The notes under the pieces: generated by a model
Database searches by the model: none
What the model was told of the DNA's origin: nothing
What the model saw: only the letters and a program-made list of their open reading frames with translations
Shown: positions 57,895 to 64,000 of the stretch, piece after piece
Position numbering within the stretch: position 1 is the first letter of the stretch
How the letters are laid out: every line of letters begins with the position of its first letter
Translations under genes and position numbers: made by a program
Source of the DNA: Roseovarius sp. THAF27
GTDB lineage: Bacteria > Pseudomonadota > Alphaproteobacteria > Rhodobacterales > Rhodobacteraceae
DNA: 64,000 bases
Assembly: GCF_009363655.1 (NCBI RefSeq)
Contig: NZ_CP045393.1
Location: 2,232,001-2,296,000, forward strand
Reading direction: 5' to 3'

Positions 57895-59349
57895 TCACAC
57901 ATGAGACGACGCCGTCGGCGGACGCGAGAGATCCGCCCGGATGACATCAGCCGCGGCGGCAAGGTCGTCGAGCAACTCTGCCCGCGCTGTCGCTGCGGCG
58001 GGGCCATCCAGCCGCAAAATATAACTCGGGTGCCATGTCACCAGAACCGCGCCGCCGTCATGTGCGGTCTCGATCTTGCCACGGCGCGGTTTCAGCGGCG
58101 CGTCGTTGCCCGTCAGCGCGTAGGCCGCCGAGCCGCCAAGCGCGACAGTCAGGGTCGGCTTCACGAACCGTCGTTCCAGGTCGAGCCACCAGCGGCAATG
58201 GTCGATCTCGTGCCGGTTCGGGTTCTGGTGCATCCGGCGCTTGCCTGTGGGGCGGAATTTAAAGTGCTTGACCGCGTTGGTCATCCAGCTGTCGACGACC
58301 TCGGCCTCGTCCATCAGGTCGGTCAGCAACTGGCCCGCGGGGCCCACGAACGGCTTGCCGGCGAGGTCCTCGGCATCGCCGGGCTGTTCGCCGACGATCA
58401 TCAGCTTGGCCTGGGCGTGCCCCCTGCCCCAGACGGTCTGGGTGGCCGCCTCGCACAGCCCACAACGCTTGCAGTGCATTGCGGCGGCGCGGGCCTCTTC
58501 CATGGTGTTCGGCAGGTCGGGCACGCTCGGCTGCGGCAGGCGGCTGAGGATGCGTTCGGCATGGGTGGGCACCTCGGTCGGCATGGCGGCACGCATTTTT
58601 TCCACCCGCGCCTCGGCGTCGGCGAGCATCCCGGGGATGAGGTCGGTCTCGGGCAGGTTCTTCCAGTATTTCAGCGGCATTTCCGAGCGCATGGCCTGAA
58701 GATGCAGGCGCGCGGGATTGAAGATATTGGCAAAATAGGTGCCCCAAAGCGCCTCGGCCGCGTCTTCGGGCAAGTCGGGGCGCGCCGCGGGCGGGTGGAA
58801 CGTATGGGTGCCATCCTCGAAGCGGGCGACGCCCTGCGGCGTGGCGATCATCCAGTCCATGTCGGCAAAGCGCTTGGCAAAGAAGGGCGTGCCGGTTTCC
58901 AGGATGAGGTGATCGGGTTCGAACCACGCGCCGAAGCTGCGGCGCTGGCCTTCGGACGGCAGTTCGCGAAAGCGCACGAAGGCGTGCATCTTGTGGATGT
59001 CGCGGCGCACGGCCTTTTGCAGCACCGAGAGTTTGCGGGCGATGGGATCGGCGGGGTTGGCGAGCGCGCGGCGGTTTGTCTGGTGACGGTGCAGCGCCTG
59101 GTAGAGCAGCGTCGGCGCCTCGGTGCCGGTGTGGCAGAGCGCGGTCTTGGCCAGAGACAGAAATTCCTTGGTCGTGGTCGCGGCATGGAGGCCATCCGCC
59201 TCGGGCAGCGGATCGGCAGGGAACAGGCTGGTGTCCTCGCCCCTGCCCCATTCCACCTGGTCCGGCGGGACGGCATGTGTCAGCAGGCGTCGGGCGGCGT
59301 CGCGCCACGCCTCAAAAAAGCCGAGCGTCGGGAGCGTGACGCGGTACAT
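57895..59349 (-). CDS. UdgX-family uracil-DNA cross-linking glycosylase with N-terminal DUF4130 domain
   Basis: 484 aa. N-terminal ~260 residues match the DUF4130/TIGR03915 domain. The C-terminal UDG carries GEQPGDAEDLAGKPFVGPAG, the insert KRRMHQNP with the His that in UdgX forms a covalent bond to DNA after uracil excision, and TWHPSYILR. A Cys cluster (CKRCGLCEAA) near 300 plus Cys further on suits the Fe-S cluster of family-4-type UDGs. Overlaps the radical-SAM gene by 1 bp and shares its LexA box. Confidence 0.9.
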   Translation of the reverse strand: MYRVTLPTLGFFEAWRDAARRLLTHAVPPDQVEWGRGEDTSLFPADPLPEADGLHAATTTKEFLSLAKTALCHTGTEAPTLLYQALHRHQTNRRALANPADPIARKLSVLQKAVRRDIHKMHAFVRFRELPSEGQRRSFGAWFEPDHLILETGTPFFAKRFADMDWMIATPQGVARFEDGTHTFHPPAARPDLPEDAAEALWGTYFANIFNPARLHLQAMRSEMPLKYWKNLPETDLIPGMLADAEARVEKMRAAMPTEVPTHAERILSRLPQPSVPDLPNTMEEARAAAMHCKRCGLCEAATQTVWGRGHAQAKLMIVGEQPGDAEDLAGKPFVGPAGQLLTDLMDEAEVVDSWMTNAVKHFKFRPTGKRRMHQNPNRHEIDHCRWWLDLERRFVKPTLTVALGGSAAYALTGNDAPLKPRRGKIETAHDGGAVLVTWHPSYILRLDGPAAATARAELLDDLAAAADVIRADLSRPPTASSHV

Positions 59350-60578
59350 CAGAAGAGGCTCAACTGTTCCGGCGCAGGCGCGAAGCGGGCGCGCAGGTCT
59401 GCGCTGTCGGTCAGGCCGCCGGGAGACCAGTCTGGCGTGGTGACAAAGGATTTGGCCATGCCCATCCGCGCGCCGATGCGCAAAAGGTCGGCATAGCGCA
59501 GCGCGCCGGAGCGACGGGCGGTCAGGATGCGGTTGACGGTCTTGGTCCCAAACCCCGGCACGCGCAACAGCACGTCGCGCCCAGCGCGGTTGACGTCCAC
59601 CGGGAACTGCCCGCGATGCGCCAGCGCCCAGGCGAGCTTCGGGTCGATGTCGAGATCGAGATTGCCCGACGGCGCCACATCGGTGATCTCGTCCACGTCG
59701 AAGCCGTAGAAGCGCAAGAGCCAGTCGGCCTGGTAAAGGCGATGTTCGCGTACCAAGGGCGGTTTGATCAGCGGCAGCATGGCGGAACTGTCGGGGATGG
59801 GCGAGAAGGCCGAGTAATAGACGCGGCGCAGCTTGTAGCCAGTGTAGAGCCGCGACGAGGTCGTCAGGATCGCCTTGTCGTTCGAGCCGTCCGCGCCGAC
59901 GATCATCTGCGTGGACTGCCCCGCCGGCGCAAACTTGGGCGCGCGCTTGCCGGTGTGCGAGCGTTCCTTGCTGGCCTGCTGCTTGAGCCGGACCGATGCC
60001 ATCGCGGCTCGGATCGTTTCGGGACGCTTTTGCGGTGCCAGCGTCCGGGTGCTGTCATCCTTGGGAAGCTCGATATTGACCGACAGGCGGTCGGCATAGC
60101 GTCCGGCCTCGTCGATCAGCTCCTGGCTGGCCTCGGGGATGGTCTTGAGGTGAATGTAGCCCTTGAAGCCATGATCCTCACGCAGCATCCGGGCGATCCG
60201 GGTGATGTCGGCCATGGTATCGTCCGGGCTTTTGATGATGCCGGAACTGAGGAACAAACCCTCGATGTAATTGCGGCGGTAGAATTCCAGAGTGAGGGTC
60301 ACGACCTCTTCGGGCGTGAAACGCGCGCGCTCCACCCCGCTGCTGACGCGGTTGATGCAATAGGCGCAGTCGTAGATGCAGAAATTCGTCATCAGGATCT
60401 TAAGCAGGCTGATGCAGCGCCCGTCGGGCGTGTAGGCGTGACAGATGCCGCTGCCCCCCGCGCTGCCGATACCGCCATTGCGGCTGTCGCGGCGGGTGGT
60501 GCCCGACGACGCGCAGGAGGCGTCGTACTTGGCGGCGTCGGCGAGAATGGCGAGCTTGTCTGACAGGCTTTTGCGCAT
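59349..60578 (-). CDS. Putative DNA modification/repair radical SAM protein (TIGR03916-like)
   Basis: 409 aa. Radical-SAM Cys motif CIYDCAYC (CxxxCxxC) at about residues 66-73. C-terminal HhH-like segment (FPVDVNRAGRDVLLRVPGFG) that can bind DNA. This family is almost always paired with the UdgX-DUF4130 fusion, as here. ATG at 60578. Expression is probably SOS-controlled. Confidence 0.88.
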   Translation of the reverse strand: MRKSLSDKLAILADAAKYDASCASSGTTRRDSRNGGIGSAGGSGICHAYTPDGRCISLLKILMTNFCIYDCAYCINRVSSGVERARFTPEEVVTLTLEFYRRNYIEGLFLSSGIIKSPDDTMADITRIARMLREDHGFKGYIHLKTIPEASQELIDEAGRYADRLSVNIELPKDDSTRTLAPQKRPETIRAAMASVRLKQQASKERSHTGKRAPKFAPAGQSTQMIVGADGSNDKAILTTSSRLYTGYKLRRVYYSAFSPIPDSSAMLPLIKPPLVREHRLYQADWLLRFYGFDVDEITDVAPSGNLDLDIDPKLAWALAHRGQFPVDVNRAGRDVLLRVPGFGTKTVNRILTARRSGALRYADLLRIGARMGMAKSFVTTPDWSPGGLTDSADLRARFAPAPEQLSLF

Positions 60579-60580
60579 GT

Positions 60581-60595
60581 GAACAAAAGTAGAAC
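60581..60595 (-). promoter_or_regulatory. LexA box (SOS)
   Basis: GAAC-N7-GAAC, exactly the alphaproteobacterial LexA site (GTTC-N7-GTTC on the opposite strand). It lies 3 bp upstream of the radical-SAM ATG, so LexA would cover the promoter of the two-gene repair operon. This agrees with an SOS role. Confidence 0.8.
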
Positions 60596-60751
60596 ATTCT
60601 TGCCGGATTGCAAGAGTGGTTCACCACCCCGGCCTGGACAATTCCGCGCAGACCAGCCGGTGGCGCGGCATCCGCGCGCAGGGGGTGGAACATGTGCCGA
60701 GCGGCGCGGGTTGGTCGAACAAGTCCAATCCACTTAGCGAGAGAGACCAGT

Positions 60752-62125
60752 ATGTCCAAGATCGAAACCATCAACCCCGCCACCGCAGAGAAGATTGCCG
60801 ACTACGAGACCATGAGCGAAGCCGAGGCGATCGAGGCCGTCGAGGCCTGCCATGCCGCGTTCCTCGACTGGCGTGAAAAGAGCCATGAAGACCGCGGCGC
60901 AGTGTTGAAAGCGATTGCGAAGGAGCTGCGCGAAAACACTGGCGAGCTGTCGCAGGTGATGACCCGGGAGATGGGCAAGCTGCTGAAAGACGGCAAGGAC
61001 GAAATCGAACTGTGCGCGCAGATCTTCGAGTACACCGCCGAGCACGGGCCGGGCCAGCTGAAGGACGAGACCCGCGACTTGGGTGACGGCAACAAGGGGC
61101 TGGTGACGTATCAGCCGATCGGCGTGGTCTATTCGATCCAGCCGTGGAACTTCCCGATGTATCAGCCGGTGCGCGTTCTGGCCGCTGCACTGATGGCGGG
61201 CAATGGCTGCGTCCTGAAACATGCCGAGATCTGCACCGGCAGCGCCCTGCGCCTGCGTGAAATCTGTATCAAGGCGGGTCTGCCCAAGGATATCTTCCGG
61301 GTTCTGCTGATCGACCACGACACGTCGGACAAGGTCATCGAACATGACAAGGTGCGCGGCGTGACCATGACCGGCTCGGACGCCGCCGGCAGCCATATCG
61401 GCTCGGTCGCCAGCAAGGCCCTGAAGAAGACGGTGCTGGAGCTTGGGTCGAACGACGCATTCCTGGTGCTGGAAGACGCGGATGTGGAGCAGGCGGTGAA
61501 ACTGTCGGTTCAGGGGCGGCTTTACAACAACGGCCAGACCTGCGTGAACGCCAAGCGCTTCATCGTGACAGACAAGGTCTATGATCAGTTTGTCGACGCC
61601 TACGTCTCCGCGATGGACAAGATCAGGGTGGGTGCGCCCGACGACGACGACACCGAGCTTGGCCCGCTGAGCAGCCAGGACCAGCTGGAGACCGTGATGG
61701 AGCAGGTGGAGGAAAGCGTCAAGAAAGGCGCCAAGATCCTCTGCGGCGGCAAGAAGCTGGACCGCGACGGTGCGTATTATCCCGCGACCGTGCTGGGCGA
61801 CGTGACGCCCGGAATGCCGGCCTATGACGACGAGATCTTCGGCCCCGTCGCCTCGGTCATCCGCGCCAAGGACGACGAGGACGCGATGCGCATCGCCAAC
61901 GACAGCCGGTATGGACTGGGTGGCGGCATCTTCTCGAAGGATACCGAACGCGCGACCGAGATGGCGAAGAAGTACTTCGACACCGGCATGGTGCGGATCA
62001 ACAGCTTTGGCGCCGCACACCCGAACATGCCGTTCGGCGGCGTCAAGGACTCCGGCTATGGCCGCGAGCATGGTGGCTTCGGCGTGCGGGAGTTCGTCAA
62101 CATCAAAGGTATCTGGCTGGATTGA
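60752..62125 (+). CDS. Aldehyde dehydrogenase (succinate-semialdehyde type)
   Basis: 457 aa. ATG at 60752 after GAGAGAGACCAGT. NAD site IQPWNFPMYQPVR, MTGSDAAGSH, catalytic ELGSNDAFLVLE and NNGQTCVNAKRF. The pattern is of the NAD(P)-dependent succinate-semialdehyde/aldehyde dehydrogenase group. 43 bp before the catalase gene, so the two may be co-transcribed in an oxidative-stress or aldehyde-detox unit. Confidence 0.88.
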   Translation: MSKIETINPATAEKIADYETMSEAEAIEAVEACHAAFLDWREKSHEDRGAVLKAIAKELRENTGELSQVMTREMGKLLKDGKDEIELCAQIFEYTAEHGPGQLKDETRDLGDGNKGLVTYQPIGVVYSIQPWNFPMYQPVRVLAAALMAGNGCVLKHAEICTGSALRLREICIKAGLPKDIFRVLLIDHDTSDKVIEHDKVRGVTMTGSDAAGSHIGSVASKALKKTVLELGSNDAFLVLEDADVEQAVKLSVQGRLYNNGQTCVNAKRFIVTDKVYDQFVDAYVSAMDKIRVGAPDDDDTELGPLSSQDQLETVMEQVEESVKKGAKILCGGKKLDRDGAYYPATVLGDVTPGMPAYDDEIFGPVASVIRAKDDEDAMRIANDSRYGLGGGIFSKDTERATEMAKKYFDTGMVRINSFGAAHPNMPFGGVKDSGYGREHGGFGVREFVNIKGIWLD

Positions 62126-62168
62126 TCCGGCCTGCCACCCCACCGAAACGGAACATGTGAGAGTAACG

Positions 62169-63683
62169 ATGACCAAACGCAAGACACTGACCACCACCTC
62201 GGGGAGCCCCTACACCACCAACGAGACCTCGCGTACCGCCGGTGCGCGGGGTCCGGTGATGCTGGAAGATCACCAGCTGATCGAGAAGCTGGCGCACCAG
62301 AACCGCGAACGCATCCCCGAACGCGTGGTGCACGCCAAGGGCTGGGGGCTGCAAGGGACCTTCACGGTGACCAAGGACATCACCCAGTATTCCTGCGCCA
62401 AGCTGTTCTCCGAGGTCGGCAAACAGACCGAGGTCCTGTCGCGCTGGTCCACTGTGGCCGGCGAAAGCGGCGCGGCGGATGCCGAGCGGGACGTGCGGGG
62501 CTTTTCGCTGAAGTTCTACACCGAGGATGGCAACTGGGACATGGTGGGCAACAACACCCCTATCTTCTTTGTCCGGGACGCGTTCAAGTTTCCCGACTTC
62601 ATCCGCACGCAGAAGCGTCACCCCAAAACCAACCTGCGCTCGCCCGAGGCGATGTTCGATTTCTGGTCGGCGCAGCCAGAAAGCGTGCACCAGGTGACGA
62701 TCCTGATGTCGGACCGCGGTATCCCGCGCAGCCCGGCGCATATGAACGGCTATGGCAGCCACACATTCTCGATGTGGAACGACAAGGGCGAGCGGCATTG
62801 GGTGAAGTTCCATTTCCGCACGCATCAGGGCCACGAGACGTTGTCCGACGACAAGGCGGCCGAGATCATCGGGCACACGCGCGAAAGCTATCAGGAAGAG
62901 CTGTGGCACATGATCGAGGACGGCAACCATCCCAAGTGGACGCTGTTCATTCAGGTCATGACCGAGGAGCAGGCTCTGGAGACCGACTTCAACCCGTTCG
63001 ATCTGACCAAGGTCTGGCCGCATGACGAGTTTCCGCTGATCGAGGTGGGCGAGCTGGAAATGCACACCTTCCCGGAGAACTATTTCCAGCTGGTCGAGAA
63101 TGCCGCGTACAGCCCCAACAACGTGGTGCCAGGCATCGGGTTTTCGCCCGACAAGATGCTGCAGGCGCGGCTCTTTGCCTATGCCGACGCGCATCGCTAT
63201 CGGCTGGGCACGCATTACGAGATGCTACCGGCGAACGCGCCGAAGAACGCGGAAGTTCGCCACTATCACAAGGACGGCGCGATGCGGTTCTTCAGCAACG
63301 ATTTCGGCAATCCGAACGCCTATTACGAGCCGAACCAGTATGACGGTCCCGTGGCCGACGAAAGCGCCGAGGAGCCGCCCCTGCGGATCGACCCCGAGGC
63401 CGTGGTGGGCCGGTTCAAGCAGGAGGAAAGCGACGTCGATTACGTTCAACCCCGCGCGCTTTATGCCGAGGTGCTGAGCGACGAAGAGCGCGACCGCCTG
63501 CACAAGAACATGGCCGGCGGCATGGCGCCCGTGTCGGAGGACGTCAAGGAACGCTGGCTGGCCGTCCTGAGGAAGGTGCATCCCGACTATGAGGCAGGCG
63601 TGCGCAAGGCGCTGGAGACCGGCAATCACGGTGAGCCGTCGTTGCCGGTGACGGACGACACGCCGGTGGAAGCCGCCGAATAG
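62169..63683 (+). CDS. Catalase (monofunctional haem, KatA-type)
   Basis: 504 aa. Distal His in RIPERVVHAKGWGLQGTF, Asn in DMVGNNTPIFFVRDAFKFPD, proximal Tyr in RLFAYADAHRYRLG. Small-subunit, clade-3-like length. Breaks H2O2 down in the cytoplasm. ATG at 62169 after GTGAGAGTAACG. Confidence 0.95.
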   Translation: MTKRKTLTTTSGSPYTTNETSRTAGARGPVMLEDHQLIEKLAHQNRERIPERVVHAKGWGLQGTFTVTKDITQYSCAKLFSEVGKQTEVLSRWSTVAGESGAADAERDVRGFSLKFYTEDGNWDMVGNNTPIFFVRDAFKFPDFIRTQKRHPKTNLRSPEAMFDFWSAQPESVHQVTILMSDRGIPRSPAHMNGYGSHTFSMWNDKGERHWVKFHFRTHQGHETLSDDKAAEIIGHTRESYQEELWHMIEDGNHPKWTLFIQVMTEEQALETDFNPFDLTKVWPHDEFPLIEVGELEMHTFPENYFQLVENAAYSPNNVVPGIGFSPDKMLQARLFAYADAHRYRLGTHYEMLPANAPKNAEVRHYHKDGAMRFFSNDFGNPNAYYEPNQYDGPVADESAEEPPLRIDPEAVVGRFKQEESDVDYVQPRALYAEVLSDEERDRLHKNMAGGMAPVSEDVKERWLAVLRKVHPDYEAGVRKALETGNHGEPSLPVTDDTPVEAAE

Positions 63684-63710
63684 CCTTCGTCACGGAAACC
63701 GCGCAGCAAT

Positions 63711-63749
63711 AAGAAAAGGCCACGTCCGGGCAGGACGTGGCCTTTTCTT
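63711..63749. terminator. Bidirectional terminator after catalase
   Basis: A 17-bp perfect stem (63711-63727 with 63733-63749), loop GGGCA, flanked by A and T runs (AAGAAAAGG... CCTTTTCTT). It serves the catalase gene and the convergent partial gene. Confidence 0.92.
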
Positions 63750-63811
63750 GTCGGCAGTTCAATGGCGGGCCCGGCCAACCTTCGCAGATGGCCGGGTAGG
63801 TCGTGGTCGCG

Positions 63812-64000
63812 TCAGTTCGACGTGGTGGTGCTGCTCGACCCGTCGAGTGCAATGATGAGCAGAACCCCGACCCCGGCCGCAGCTGCCGCGGCTGCCGCCG
63901 GGCCTTGGCCCATGCCCATGCCGGCGCTGGCACAGCGTGCTTGCACGACGTCGCCGCCCGCGCCGAATTGCGCGCCGAGCAGTTCCGCGCCACCACATGC
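63812..64000 (-). CDS. Probable lipoprotein, 5' end cut by window edge
   Basis: 63 codons are visible, stop TGA at 63812. It reads ACGGAELLGAQFGAGGDVVQ then a hydrophobic AAAAAAAGVGVLLIIAL and the tail DGSSSTTTSN. The Cys at the second visible residue, followed by GG, could be the lipobox Cys. No family recognised. Composition matches the chromosome. Confidence 0.5.
   Translation of the reverse strand, partial: ACGGAELLGAQFGAGGDVVQARCASAGMGMGQGPAAAAAAAAGVGVLLIIALDGSSSTTTSN

Overview
The window is chromosomal DNA of an alphaproteobacterium, almost certainly a member of the Rhodobacteraceae (Rhodobacter/Roseobacter lineage). The evidence is high GC, Rhodobacter-type coding style, and a hup/hyp hydrogenase cluster whose gene order follows that described for Rhodobacter capsulatus (hupTUV-hypF-hupSLC-hupDFGHJK-hypAB-hupR-hypCDE). 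The species cannot be fixed from the sequence alone.

Positions 1 to about 18.75 kb are the early half of a temperate siphovirus-like prophage, cut by the left window edge. A leftward, tightly overlapping operon runs from a Cro-like regulator (10.35 kb) through DNA-binding, PcfJ-like, methyltransferase, ParB-like, DHH phosphoesterase, Arr-like ADP-ribosyltransferase and replication genes to a tail-Z-like gene and the terminase small subunit. A rightward arm runs from the repressor (10.43 kb) through small unknown proteins, a large ParB-family protein, a short protein resembling the Acb2/Tad1 hairpin family, an ASCH-like protein, and RHH and AlpA-like regulators to a tyrosine integrase. The switch is readable: a GGGACA/TGTCCC palindrome sits in the -35/-10 spacer of two promoters.

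From 18.8 to 25.2 kb lie an SH3 lipoprotein, a histidine kinase, a metallo-beta-lactamase-fold hydrolase and a tRNA-Asn. Behind the tRNA is a 3-kb AT-richer accessory patch with an unknown membrane protein, an unknown secreted protein, a decayed IS3-type transposase end and a membrane-anchored unknown.

From 25.2 to 45.0 kb is a complete H2-uptake system. HupUV senses H2, HupT and HupR transmit the signal, HupSLC is the membrane [NiFe] hydrogenase, HupE is a putative nickel permease, HupD and HupF-K mature the hydrogenase, and HypABCDEF builds the NiFe(CN)2CO site.

From 45.0 to 57.9 kb a leftward catabolic locus encodes an N-formylglutamate amidohydrolase-like enzyme, a TRAP transporter, a PuuA-type glutamine-synthetase homologue, an aldehyde dehydrogenase, an iron-type alcohol dehydrogenase and a polyamine-type ABC transporter, with a divergent RpiR regulator. 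The set fits gamma-glutamylation-dependent degradation of an amine or amino alcohol (inference).

From 57.9 to 64.0 kb are UdgX and its radical-SAM partner behind a perfect alphaproteobacterial LexA box, then an aldehyde dehydrogenase, a catalase and a truncated probable lipoprotein gene at the right edge.
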